NCBI RefSeq assembly: GCF_005871185.1
Contig: NZ_SWKN01000006.1
Span: 1,094,451-1,158,450, forward strand
Direction of reading: 5' to 3'
Source of the DNA: Limnobacter alexandrii
GTDB taxonomy: Bacteria; Pseudomonadota; Gammaproteobacteria; Burkholderiales; Burkholderiaceae_B
Length of the DNA stretch: 64,000 nt
Positions 27,341 through 36,445 of the stretch are shown here, piece by piece. The notes under the pieces were generated by a model. It was not told the DNA's origin, did not search any database, and saw nothing but the letters and a program-made list of their open reading frames with translations. Both the position numbers and the translations under genes were made by a program. The stretch's first letter is position 1; each line of letters starts with the position of its first letter.

Positions 27341-29737
27341 TTATGCCAGAATTTTCTTGGCCTTGTCGCTGGTAATTTGCTGGGCCCACACAAACTGGCG
27401 TGAATCATCCGCGGTCATTGGTCTGGCCAAGCCAAAGCCTTGCAGTTCTAGCACACCCGACTCAATCAAAAAGTCTCGTTGCTCGGCGGTTTCAACCCCC
27501 TCGGCCACCACGCCCAAGCCCAAGGCCTGGGCCATTGCCAACACGGTGCGCGACAAAATAACGCTGTCGGTTTTGTTGGGCAGGTTGCTGACAAATGAGC
27601 GATCCAGTTTGATGGATTGAACCGGCATCCGGTGCAGGGTGGCCAGTGATGAATAACCAGTGCCAAAGTCGTCGATCGACAAGGAAACGCCAAGTTCATG
27701 CAAGCGGTTCAGGTCGTGCAATACGGTTTCCTGATTCTGCATCAACACGGTCTCAGTCAGCTCAAGTTCGAGTAGCTTGGGTGGCAGGCCTGTCAGTTTC
27801 AGTACCTTTTCAACTGTGCCGCACAGCTTGCCATCCAGCAGTTGAATTCCCGAGACATTCACTGAAACGCTAATCGGATTCTTCAGTTTTTTGTTGGTGT
27901 CTTTCAGCCATTTGCAGGCCTTGCGCATCACCTGCTCGCCCATCGGAATGATTAAACCGGTTTCTTCGGCAATCGGAATGAACTGTGCCGGTGGAATCAA
28001 TTCACCCGTGCGTGAACGCATGCGCGCTAGGGCCTCAACCGAGCAAATAGAGCCATTGGCGCTAAAGCGTGGCTGGTAGTGCAATTCAATTCGGTCATGC
28101 AAAATTGCATCGTGCAAATCGTTTTCCAGGTCCACCTTGGTTTGCAGGGTGGCGCTCATATTGGCGTGGAATACGCGCACGGTGTTCTTGCCCGCCTGCT
28201 TGGCTTGGTACATGGCAATGTCGGCATGTTTCAGCAGGCCTTCTACATCAGTGGCGTCAGTTGGAAATAACGCGACCCCCACAGAGGCACCCACATAAAT
28301 TTTCTTCTCGCCCAGCTCAAACGGTTTTTTGCTGACTGCATCTACCACCTTTCGGCCCACATTGAATGCAGTGTCCTGGTCGGCAATGTAAGGCAGGGTA
28401 ATCACAAATTCATCGCCCGACAATCGGGCCACAATGTCTGAGTTTCGCACCACGCTGCGCAAGCGTTTGGATACGGCAATTAGCAGATCATCGCCACGGT
28501 CATGGCCCAGCGTGTCATTCACCGCTTTGAAACCATCCAGATCAATAAACAGCAGGCCGAGTTTGAAATCCTGAACCTGGTCATTGCCCAGCAATTCTTG
28601 CAGGGTTTGCGACAAAGCCAGGCGGTTCGGCAGCCCCGTGAGTGGATCGTGTGTGGCTTGATGGCGCATTTTATTTTCGTTGCGCTTGATTGAACTGATG
28701 TCGGTGAAGAAAATCGAAATCAGTTCTTCACTTGGGTAAGCCTTCACCTGGTACCACATGTCATTGGCGGGGTCTTGCCACTGAAAGGTCTCTGGCTGCA
28801 TGCTGCCTTTGGCCTGATTCACGTACTTGAACAAGGGTGTTTTTTTCAAGTGGGGTGCGCGTTCCCAAACCATGCGACCCAACAACAGCGCTGCGGTTTT
28901 GCCCAGCAGTTCTGCACCTTTTTCATTCAGGTAATTCACATAGCCGTTCATGTCGATGGCGAAAAAAGCATCGTCCATCGATTCGAGGATGTTGTTGATT
29001 CTCTCTTCGCTTTTCAGCAAGGCTTCTTCAAGATGAATATTGCTGGAACGCCCAATCAGCAAAATGTCAGCGCCAATGCAGGCTGCTGTCCAGTCGAAGT
29101 AAACCACATCATTGAAGGTGTTGCGCAGGCGAAAAGAACCATCGGTGGAACCAGTTTGGTATTTCACCTGATCAAGCAGCCGCTTGAACTGGCCCACATC
29201 GGTGCGAAACACCAGGTTCGCGGCATCCAGGTTTTCCAGTTGTGCGCTGCTTTGGCCTAAAAATTCTTCCAGCGATGGGCTTAGTTTTTTGATTCGTCCT
29301 TTGTCGTCCACATTCAGCAAGACACTGGTGGGAATTTTCTTGTCTGTGCTTTCGGCGGGCTCAAGGCGTTGTTCAGGCGTAGTGGTACCGGAAAACGGGG
29401 AAGGCGATTGGGCCAGCTTGGCATTGTGTTCCTGGAGTACGCCAAACTCACCGTGGGCCAGCATTTGTAAACGCAGCCATTGCTGGTCTACTTTCACATG
29501 GCCGGTCCAGCCTTGTTGTCGACGCAGTGCATTGGACAGTGCCCGATAAATTGCCATGCCGTAACGGTTCACAATCAGTTCACTGCCTGATTTGAATCCT
29601 AGTTCTTGCCGAAACAGTTTGCTCGCAGCAATCAGGCTGAGTTCTTCGCCCACATGCCCCAACAGCGCATAACGTGCATTGCCACTGTCCAGCAGTTCAC
29701 TGATCAGTGGATCGTCAAGAACATTGCTCAGGCTCAT
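27341..29737 (-). CDS. PAS-GGDEF-EAL c-di-GMP protein
   Basis: A 798-residue cytoplasmic protein. After an N-terminal ~130-residue region of unknown fold come two PAS-like domains (about 140-235 and 245-360), a GGDEF domain and an EAL domain. The GGDEF signature is SGDEF with an RNSD inhibitory-site motif upstream. The EAL domain is complete (VEALARM, VNVSG, LTETVL, IDDFGTGYSSL, IKLDRS, AEGVE, LQGF). Both activities are therefore plausible. Its start overlaps the stop of the upstream membrane sensor by 4 bp, so the sensor may control it. The stop adjoins repeat locus A. Confidence 0.9.
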   Translation of the reverse strand: MSLSNVLDDPLISELLDSGNARYALLGHVGEELSLIAASKLFRQELGFKSGSELIVNRYGMAIYRALSNALRRQQGWTGHVKVDQQWLRLQMLAHGEFGVLQEHNAKLAQSPSPFSGTTTPEQRLEPAESTDKKIPTSVLLNVDDKGRIKKLSPSLEEFLGQSSAQLENLDAANLVFRTDVGQFKRLLDQVKYQTGSTDGSFRLRNTFNDVVYFDWTAACIGADILLIGRSSNIHLEEALLKSEERINNILESMDDAFFAIDMNGYVNYLNEKGAELLGKTAALLLGRMVWERAPHLKKTPLFKYVNQAKGSMQPETFQWQDPANDMWYQVKAYPSEELISIFFTDISSIKRNENKMRHQATHDPLTGLPNRLALSQTLQELLGNDQVQDFKLGLLFIDLDGFKAVNDTLGHDRGDDLLIAVSKRLRSVVRNSDIVARLSGDEFVITLPYIADQDTAFNVGRKVVDAVSKKPFELGEKKIYVGASVGVALFPTDATDVEGLLKHADIAMYQAKQAGKNTVRVFHANMSATLQTKVDLENDLHDAILHDRIELHYQPRFSANGSICSVEALARMRSRTGELIPPAQFIPIAEETGLIIPMGEQVMRKACKWLKDTNKKLKNPISVSVNVSGIQLLDGKLCGTVEKVLKLTGLPPKLLELELTETVLMQNQETVLHDLNRLHELGVSLSIDDFGTGYSSLATLHRMPVQSIKLDRSFVSNLPNKTDSVILSRTVLAMAQALGLGVVAEGVETAEQRDFLIESGVLELQGFGLARPMTADDSRQFVWAQQITSDKAKKILA

Positions 29738-31158
29738 ACGTCGAACCTCGAGAGCCGCTTTTCCATTTCGCGCATCAATTCATCCGAGCGCAAAATGGTT
29801 TGTACTGTGCTGCCCAGGGTGCGGAATGCGCTTTCAGTGCGTGCCTGCATGCCTTCCATGGCGCCCAGCACTTCCCAGCCCTGGCGTTGATTGCCATGGC
29901 CGTTTTCAACCCATTGGTGTGTGGCACGGTCAATCGACACCAACTGGTTTTCAATGGCGCTAAGGCCGCTTTTCAGCAAGTCCATTCTGGCCATGAATCC
30001 GTTGGTGCGTTCGTTCAGGTTGTCCAGCGTGCCCAGTGTGGTGTGCAGCTGCTGTGCGGCAGCGGGTGACAGTTCTTTTTGAAATTCTTTGTGCAAGGTG
30101 TGAATTTGCTGGCTTGAATCAAAGGCCTGTTTGCTGATGCGTTGCAATTGTTCTAAAGATTGATTCAGCTCATTGAGCAGATCAAAGCTGTCTTCAGTCA
30201 CTTTTTTGGACAACTCGGCCGTGCTTTGACCCATGCGGGTTTGATTGCCCAGGCTTTGAACAAAATCGCGAAGCTTTTTGGATGCCTGTGAGCTGTCTTC
30301 CATTTGCTGGGTGTTGTCGGCACCCAGTTCTTTGGCAATTTGCGACAACTCGCGGATGTCTGCCCGAAGCATTTTAAATGCAGCCACCACGAATGCCATG
30401 TTGTCGGCGTAGTCGTTGAACACCTGCCCCATGGGTGACATTCGGCCTTGCTCATCGGTTTGTGCCCGAACGCGCAGGTTAATCCCCTTTTCCTTGTCCA
30501 GGTAAGCAAGCAGTTTGCCGCTTTCCTCGGCAGCCAGGGCATGTTGTCGCAACACTTGCGCAATCACTGACAACAGCAACACTTCCGTGGCCACATAGAA
30601 GCCGTGCAAAGCCACTGCAGGCATGCCGGAAAATGGTCCCCGAAACACGTAGCATTCGAAACCTGCTTGCTGAAGCATGTCGAACACAATGTGATGGATC
30701 ACAATGAACAAGCCCATGCTGAGCAGTGGGCGTGTGTCCCGGTAGGCCAGCATGACAGGCAGCAACATGAAGAAGCTGAAGTGATATTCCGGCAAACCCC
30801 GCGCCAGGTGCACATGCAATGCGCCCATGCCAACCAGCAACAAGGCGTTGATGTGCATGGTCAAAGCATGCCCTGCGTACAGTCGGGTGACCACCAGGCT
30901 ACCCAGAAACAAGGGGATTCCCCAGCCAAAGGCTTGGGCCAGATTGTTGTAGGCCATGCCTTCCAGCACAGCAAAGGCAAGGCACACAAAACTGACCACT
31001 ACACACAGCCAGTCAGCATTGATGCGAATCGAGTTGAGATCTGTCGCGTTGGGCGCTGCGCCAGACAGCTTGCTCAAAAAGGTGAAAAAACCATTGCTGG
31101 TTTGTTGTGCCCGGGCTTGGGAGGCTTGTGTATTCAGGGCCGAGTGCTGGGCTTGCAT
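29734..31158 (-). CDS. Multi-helix membrane sensor with cytoplasmic coiled coil (chemoreceptor-like)
   Basis: A 474-residue protein with about six transmembrane helices in residues 45-215. The segment YHFSFFMLLPVMLAYRDTRPLL followed by IHHIVFDMLQ resembles the His-containing membrane domain of a class of chemoreceptors. The cytoplasmic part (about 220-474) is a long Gln/Leu/Ser coiled coil, but I do not see the strongly conserved receptor hairpin tip, so CheA/CheW coupling is doubtful. It overlaps the GGDEF-EAL gene by 4 bp, suggesting input to c-di-GMP signalling instead. Confidence 0.7.
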   Translation of the reverse strand: MQAQHSALNTQASQARAQQTSNGFFTFLSKLSGAAPNATDLNSIRINADWLCVVVSFVCLAFAVLEGMAYNNLAQAFGWGIPLFLGSLVVTRLYAGHALTMHINALLLVGMGALHVHLARGLPEYHFSFFMLLPVMLAYRDTRPLLSMGLFIVIHHIVFDMLQQAGFECYVFRGPFSGMPAVALHGFYVATEVLLLSVIAQVLRQHALAAEESGKLLAYLDKEKGINLRVRAQTDEQGRMSPMGQVFNDYADNMAFVVAAFKMLRADIRELSQIAKELGADNTQQMEDSSQASKKLRDFVQSLGNQTRMGQSTAELSKKVTEDSFDLLNELNQSLEQLQRISKQAFDSSQQIHTLHKEFQKELSPAAAQQLHTTLGTLDNLNERTNGFMARMDLLKSGLSAIENQLVSIDRATHQWVENGHGNQRQGWEVLGAMEGMQARTESAFRTLGSTVQTILRSDELMREMEKRLSRFDV

Positions 31159-31255
31159 GGTGAATTCTCGAATGTAACTTTGTCCAAATGTTAAATTCGA
31201 GAATACCGGAGATTGTTTTTAATCAATCACCTGAATAGAGTGGATTTTCTCCCCT

Positions 31256-32278
31256 TCAGAATCGTTCTTCCGGAGTCAGCAAACGCCACTGACCTACGGG
31301 CAGGTCGCCGAGCATCACGCGCCCAATTCGGACACGCTTCAAACCCACCACTTTCAAGCCAACAATTTCGCACATGCGGCGAATTTGTCGCTTCTTGCCT
31401 TCGTTCAGAATAAAGCGCAGTTGGTCTTCGTTTTGCCAGCTTACACGGGCCGGTTTCAGCGCTTCGCCGTCCAGGCTCAGGCCATAACGCAGCATTTCAA
31501 GCCCGCGGTCCGTCAGCTCGCCTTCTACACGCACCAGGTACTCTTTTTCCACGGTGCTGTTGGCATCGATCAATTGTTTGGCGATACGACCATCCTGGGT
31601 CAGTACCAGCAGGCCGGTGGAGTCGATGTCGAGGCGGCCGGCAGGAGCCAAACCTTTCAGCATGGCGGGCTGAAAGGGCGTAGAGGTTTTGCGGTCGGCC
31701 TGGTTTTCAAGGCTCAGGCATTCCATGGCGGCCTTGTACCGGCCTTCAGGTTGTCCTGACACTACGCCGATTGGCTTGTGGTAAAGAATGGTGACTTGCT
31801 TGCCCAGCACATTTTTTGCGCGGGCGTCCAGGTCGATGGTCACGGTTGGAAGTACTTTGGCGCCCAGTTCGTCGACCACTTTGCCATTGACGCGCACCCA
31901 GCCGTTTTCAATCAGGTAGTCGGCCTCGCGGCGTGAACACAGCCCTTTGGCCGCCATGATTTTGCTCAGGCGTTGTGGCTCAAACGGGTCGAGCATGTCC
32001 AGCGTGTTTGTGCCAGTGACTTTGCTTCGGCGTGGGCGGGCTGTACCTGCGGAGGGGGCAGCAGGTGCGCTTCGCATCGCGGCGCGATTGCGATCGGGTT
32101 TTGCGGCGGCAGGCGTTGTTGCCTTGCCAGCTGCGCTACCAGGGCGGCCACGGCCCGGTGCTGCGGGCTTTGCCGGGGCTACTGTTTTATTGCGGTTGCT
32201 TGGGCGTGCCGGTGGGCCGGAACGGCCCGAGTCGCCACCTCGGCCTGCGCTACTATTGCGGCCTGCGGGTTTTTTCAT
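31256..32278 (-). CDS. RsuA/RluB/RluF-family pseudouridine synthase
   Basis: A 340-residue rRNA pseudouridine synthase. Residues 1-95 are a low-complexity Arg/Gly/Ala/Pro/Lys-rich extension, followed by an S4 RNA-binding domain (RLSKIMAAKGLCSRREADYLI) and the catalytic domain with Asp in GRLDIDSTGLLVLTQDG. The end segments EKEYLVRVEG and GKKRQIRRMCEIVGLKV with GQWRLLT resemble RluF (23S U2604) more than RluB in my comparison from memory; the target position is not settled. The basic extension probably adds non-specific RNA affinity. Confidence 0.88.
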   Translation of the reverse strand: MKKPAGRNSSAGRGGDSGRSGPPARPSNRNKTVAPAKPAAPGRGRPGSAAGKATTPAAAKPDRNRAAMRSAPAAPSAGTARPRRSKVTGTNTLDMLDPFEPQRLSKIMAAKGLCSRREADYLIENGWVRVNGKVVDELGAKVLPTVTIDLDARAKNVLGKQVTILYHKPIGVVSGQPEGRYKAAMECLSLENQADRKTSTPFQPAMLKGLAPAGRLDIDSTGLLVLTQDGRIAKQLIDANSTVEKEYLVRVEGELTDRGLEMLRYGLSLDGEALKPARVSWQNEDQLRFILNEGKKRQIRRMCEIVGLKVVGLKRVRIGRVMLGDLPVGQWRLLTPEERF

Positions 32279-32336
32279 GATTTCAGAGTGTCCTTGTGCA
32301 TTGAGGCCGTATTGTAGGTGAAATCAATGGCTTAGG

Positions 32337-35300
32337 CTATGTCCTCTGCAAGTCGGGTGGCAACAGTTTGTACAACACAGGCGTAACCAGGCGGCCGATG
32401 AAGGTGGAGGAAATAAGGCCGCCGATAATGACCCAGGCCAGCGGTGAATAAAGCCCGCCACCTTGCAGTGCCAGTGGCATCAGGCCGCCCACAGCGGTGG
32501 CGCTGGTCAGCAAAATTGGCAAAAAGCGTGTGCGACCCGCTTCTTCAATCGATTCGTCCAGCCCCTTGCCTTCCTCGCGCAACTGGTTGGTAAAGTCCAC
32601 GAGAAGAATCGAGTTTTTGATCTCAATCCCGATCAGTGCAATGAATCCGATCATGGCCGTGAAGCTGAGCGAGTTGCCAGTCAGGAACAAGGTCACCATG
32701 CCCCCAGTGACCCCCAGCGGGATTACGAACAGCACAATTAGCGTGCTTTTGAAACTGCCAAACTCCAGAACAAGAATGGCCAGAATGCCAAACACTGTGA
32801 TCAGGATGGCAGTGCCAAAACCAGCAAAGCTTTCTTGTCTGCTTTTTACTTCACCAGCCATGGCATAGCGGTAACCCGTGGGCAGACCCATCTCGTCAAT
32901 TTGCTTGGCAATTTCATTGCTGATTTTTTCAGTGTTGTAGCCGGTGCGCGTGTACGCAGTCAACAATACGGCACGCTCGCGGTCAAAGCGGTAAATGCTG
33001 TTCAGGTTGTCGTCGAGTTCCAGAGTGGTCAGTTGCGTCAGTGGCACTGCCTGCCCTGTGCGGGAAATGACATGAAAGTCATCCAGTGCACTCAGGCTGC
33101 TTCGCGCACCAGCGGGGCCACGCACGCTGATGGTGTAGGCATCGCCATCGCTTTGACGAATTTCACCGGCGTTGGCGCCTGCAATGGCCAAGCGCACGGC
33201 TTGGTCCAGCTCGGCCGAGTTCACGCCCAGCAAACCGGCTTTTTCGAAGTGCACTTTCAAGCGCAAGTCGCTACGCCCGGTGCGTTGTGGGTTGTCCACG
33301 TTTTGGGTGCCCGGGTTGGCGATCATGATTCGCTCAACTTGGGCAGACAGTTCACGCAAGGTTTCAATTTCAGGACCAACCAAACGAATGCCAATGGGCG
33401 CATCAATGGGTGGGCCATTTTCGAACTCACGCACAATCAGGTTGGCACCCGCAATCGTTTTCAATTCATTGCGAATATTGTCGAGCAGCTTGGGCGTGTC
33501 GTCGTTGTATTCCTTGAGTTGCACAAACAGTTCACCGACGTTCGATTGTTTGTCCTGCTGAAACACGTTGTAATAAATTTGCGGATTGCCTTCGCCCACT
33601 GTCGCCATGACCGCGGTAATTTCTTCAAATTGTGTCAGCTTGTTCTCGACCTGCTTCACCACATTGTCGGTGGCGGTGAGGCTGGAGCCCGGTGGCAGGC
33701 CCACCTCAATGACAAATTGCGGAGTGTTGGCTTTGGGAAACAGCGACATGCCCATCAGGGGTGCCAAACCCAGGCTGGCCACGAACAGCACCAGCGAGGC
33801 AGCCACCACGGTTTTAGGCGTTTGCAAGGCACGGTGCAGCAAGGGGGTGTAGATTTTGTCGATCAAGCCCATCAGCTTTTGCAGCACAATGTTGCCGTGT
33901 TCATTTTCTTCTTTTTTCAGCACGCGGCTGGCCAGAAAAGGAATGATGGTCAGTGCAACAAACAGCGAAGCAATCACAGTGAATACCACCGCCACGGGCA
34001 GCGAGCGGATGAATTTCCCGGCGTTGTCTGGCAACATCAACAAGGGCAAGAAGGCGAACAACAGCGTGGCCGTGCAACCCAGTACAGCCAGTGAAATTTG
34101 TTTGGTGGCCAGGCGTGCAGCATCAGTGCGGTTGTAGCCCATGCGCAGGTAGCGGGCAATGTTTTCAATCACCACAATCGAATCATCAACCAGCAAACCC
34201 AAGGCGACCACGAGGCCTGCGATTGAAAGCTGGTTGAGAGAAAAGCCAGCGTAATAAAGGCAGGCCAAACCGGTGAGCAGCGACAGCGGCACACTCACCA
34301 TCACAATGCCCGAGGCGCGCAAGCCCAATGGCAACAAGGTAATCAGCACCAGCGTTACGGCAAGGCCGAAGTCGAAGGTCAGGCGATCAATTCGCTTTTC
34401 CACGTTTTTGTATTGTTCAAATCCGCGTTCAAGTTTGATGTTCGGGGGCAGGGTTTTTTCAAACTCGTCAGCGGTTTCCTGCAATGCTTTTTGGGTCACA
34501 AAAATATTGCGTTCGTCTTTCTGGTTGGCGGTAACAAACACCGCGCGCTGGCCATTGAAACGGGCCATCACTTCCTGGTTTTCATAGTCCCATTGCACGT
34601 CGGCCACATCGCCCACGCGCACCAGGCGACCACCCAAATCACCGCCCGTGCCGGTGCCCGCAATCACGGTGTTTCTGATTTCTTCAACGCTGCGGTATTG
34701 GCCCGAGGTTTGCACGTTCAAGCGGCGCGCACCTTCTTCAACAGGGCCGCCCGGAATGTTCAGCGACTCGCCTTGAATCACCCGTGCCACATCGGCAGCC
34801 TGTATGCCCAGTTCCGCCAGTTTTTTAAAGTTCAGGCTGACTCGCACCTGTTGCTTGGGGTAGGCCCAGCTTTCGCTTTCGCGCACTGAAGAAATGCGCT
34901 CGAACGCTTCCGACAAATCTTCTGCATATTCGGCCAGGTCTGCATAGCTGGCCGTTTCCGACACCAGTGAATATTGAATGATGTTGGTGAAGCCGGGGTT
35001 GATTCGCTCAATCTCCAGCTTCTGAATACCTGCTGGCAATTGGTCTCGAATGCTGTTGAGCTCACGGTTTACTTCGTCGAACTTTTTGTCGACATCCACT
35101 TCTGCATTGAAGCGAACAAACACCACCCCACCACTGTTTCGCGAGGTTGACAGCATTTCTTTCAAGTCATCGAGGCTGCGAAGTGCATCCTCAATCGGCT
35201 TGGCCACCTGTTGTTCCATCTCGCGCGGGTCAGCACCAGGGTAAATGACGTTGATGCGAAAGGCACTGATGTCGAAATAGGGGTCTTCAGTTCTGGGAAT

Positions 35301-35393
35301 GTTTTGATAGGCGCTGATCCCGATGGCGGTCAGCAGGAAAAAAATCACCAGCGTGAACTGGTAATTCTTGATTGAAAAGTCCGAGAGTTTCAT
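32337..35393 (-). CDS. RND efflux permease
   Basis: A 1018-residue inner-membrane proton antiporter of the AcrB superfamily with 12 helices and two large periplasmic loops. The proton-relay acids lie in VVALGLLVDDSIVVIENIARYL and the partner Lys in GIEIKNSILLVDF. N-terminal IKNYQFTLVIFFLLTAIGISAYQNIPRTEDP and PGADPREMEQQVAKPIEDAL are typical of the shorter RND group. Substrate unknown. Last gene of a tetR-tolC-mfp-rnd operon, 5 bp after the adaptor gene. Confidence 0.93.
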   Translation of the reverse strand: MKLSDFSIKNYQFTLVIFFLLTAIGISAYQNIPRTEDPYFDISAFRINVIYPGADPREMEQQVAKPIEDALRSLDDLKEMLSTSRNSGGVVFVRFNAEVDVDKKFDEVNRELNSIRDQLPAGIQKLEIERINPGFTNIIQYSLVSETASYADLAEYAEDLSEAFERISSVRESESWAYPKQQVRVSLNFKKLAELGIQAADVARVIQGESLNIPGGPVEEGARRLNVQTSGQYRSVEEIRNTVIAGTGTGGDLGGRLVRVGDVADVQWDYENQEVMARFNGQRAVFVTANQKDERNIFVTQKALQETADEFEKTLPPNIKLERGFEQYKNVEKRIDRLTFDFGLAVTLVLITLLPLGLRASGIVMVSVPLSLLTGLACLYYAGFSLNQLSIAGLVVALGLLVDDSIVVIENIARYLRMGYNRTDAARLATKQISLAVLGCTATLLFAFLPLLMLPDNAGKFIRSLPVAVVFTVIASLFVALTIIPFLASRVLKKEENEHGNIVLQKLMGLIDKIYTPLLHRALQTPKTVVAASLVLFVASLGLAPLMGMSLFPKANTPQFVIEVGLPPGSSLTATDNVVKQVENKLTQFEEITAVMATVGEGNPQIYYNVFQQDKQSNVGELFVQLKEYNDDTPKLLDNIRNELKTIAGANLIVREFENGPPIDAPIGIRLVGPEIETLRELSAQVERIMIANPGTQNVDNPQRTGRSDLRLKVHFEKAGLLGVNSAELDQAVRLAIAGANAGEIRQSDGDAYTISVRGPAGARSSLSALDDFHVISRTGQAVPLTQLTTLELDDNLNSIYRFDRERAVLLTAYTRTGYNTEKISNEIAKQIDEMGLPTGYRYAMAGEVKSRQESFAGFGTAILITVFGILAILVLEFGSFKSTLIVLFVIPLGVTGGMVTLFLTGNSLSFTAMIGFIALIGIEIKNSILLVDFTNQLREEGKGLDESIEEAGRTRFLPILLTSATAVGGLMPLALQGGGLYSPLAWVIIGGLISSTFIGRLVTPVLYKLLPPDLQRT

Positions 35394-35398
35394 GGTGA

Positions 35399-36445
35399 TT
35401 ACTCCTGAACTTTCACGGTTTCACCGTCTTGCAGATAGGCCGCGCCCGTACTGACCACGAGTGTGCCTTCGGGCAGTGGGTCGAGCAGGGCAAGTCGGTC
35501 GCCCTGAATGAATGCAACCTGAACAGTTTGTCGCTTCACGGTGTTGTCGCTTTGTACCGTGTAAATCCACGCAGCTTTGTTGTCGCCTTCCACCACGGCT
35601 TCAATGGGCACATAACTGCGTGTGCCGCTGAAATTGGCGGGTTCAATTCGAGTGCGGCCTTGCATGCCAGAGAGCAGGTTTAGCTGTTCATTGGCACGGG
35701 TGTCTACCTCGACCAGTACACCGTAGGTGCCGGTGGCTGGGTCTGCTGCCTGGCTTAGTTCGATAACCTTGGCTGGCCATTTGACTCCGGGAAGCGCATC
35801 AAATTGCACCTCTGCTTTTGCACCCAGTTGAACGTGTATGGCCTGTTTGTCAGCAAGGCTTGCTTTCATGACAAAGCCGCTGCTTTTGCTCCCAAGCAGT
35901 AATATCGGTTGGCCTGGTGACACCACTTCACCGCTTTGCGCAAAGCGCTTGAGCACCACGCCGTTGGCCTGTGCCTGAATTTCAGCGGTTTGGCTTGCAA
36001 ACTGGGCTTGGCTAAGCTGTGCACGTGCGGCTTGTGCTGCGGTTTCCAGATTGTCGAGCTGTACCTTGGAAATGACTTCCTGGTCACGCAGCAACTTGCC
36101 ACGTTGCAAGTCGCGTTGGGCTTTCTCAAACCCTGCGCTGGCCTGGCTTACAGCAGCATTCACATCTTGTTTGTTCAAAGCGGCAAGGCGTTGGCCTTTC
36201 TCCACGGTTTCACCTTCACGCACATTGATCCGCTCTATCACGCCGCCTACCTTGAAGCTCAATCGGGTTTCGTCGCGAAAGGCGCCAATGCCGGGCACTT
36301 CAATCAGGTTGGCAGCAGGACCGGTTTGAACGGTTTCGGTTTTCACCAAACGGTATTCTGCTGCGGGAGCTTCTTCGGGTGTGGCTGGGCCACAGGCCGC
36401 CAGAACCAACAGGGAAAGTGTTGAAAGAACAATTGCGGATTTCAT
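35399..36445 (-). CDS. RND efflux periplasmic adaptor lipoprotein
   Basis: A 348-residue membrane-fusion protein starting at the ATG at 36445, with a strong GGAAGGAG upstream. A lipoprotein signal ends in LAACGPA. The adaptor layout is visible: biotinyl-lipoyl half (FKVGGVIERINVREGETVEKGQRLAALN), an alpha-helical hairpin (residues about 105-165), the second lipoyl half (QANGVVLKRFAQSGEVVSPGQPI) and a beta-barrel. Its start overlaps the outer-membrane factor gene by 4 bp. Confidence 0.92.
   Translation of the reverse strand: MKSAIVLSTLSLLVLAACGPATPEEAPAAEYRLVKTETVQTGPAANLIEVPGIGAFRDETRLSFKVGGVIERINVREGETVEKGQRLAALNKQDVNAAVSQASAGFEKAQRDLQRGKLLRDQEVISKVQLDNLETAAQAARAQLSQAQFASQTAEIQAQANGVVLKRFAQSGEVVSPGQPILLLGSKSSGFVMKASLADKQAIHVQLGAKAEVQFDALPGVKWPAKVIELSQAADPATGTYGVLVEVDTRANEQLNLLSGMQGRTRIEPANFSGTRSYVPIEAVVEGDNKAAWIYTVQSDNTVKRQTVQVAFIQGDRLALLDPLPEGTLVVSTGAAYLQDGETVKVQE

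Noticed and set aside
32835-34094. A 419-codon plus-strand frame opposite the RND permease
   Set aside because: It is antisense to a gene with intact family motifs and has no homology I recognise. The same applies to the long plus-strand frame at 36379-37836 opposite the adaptor and TolC genes.
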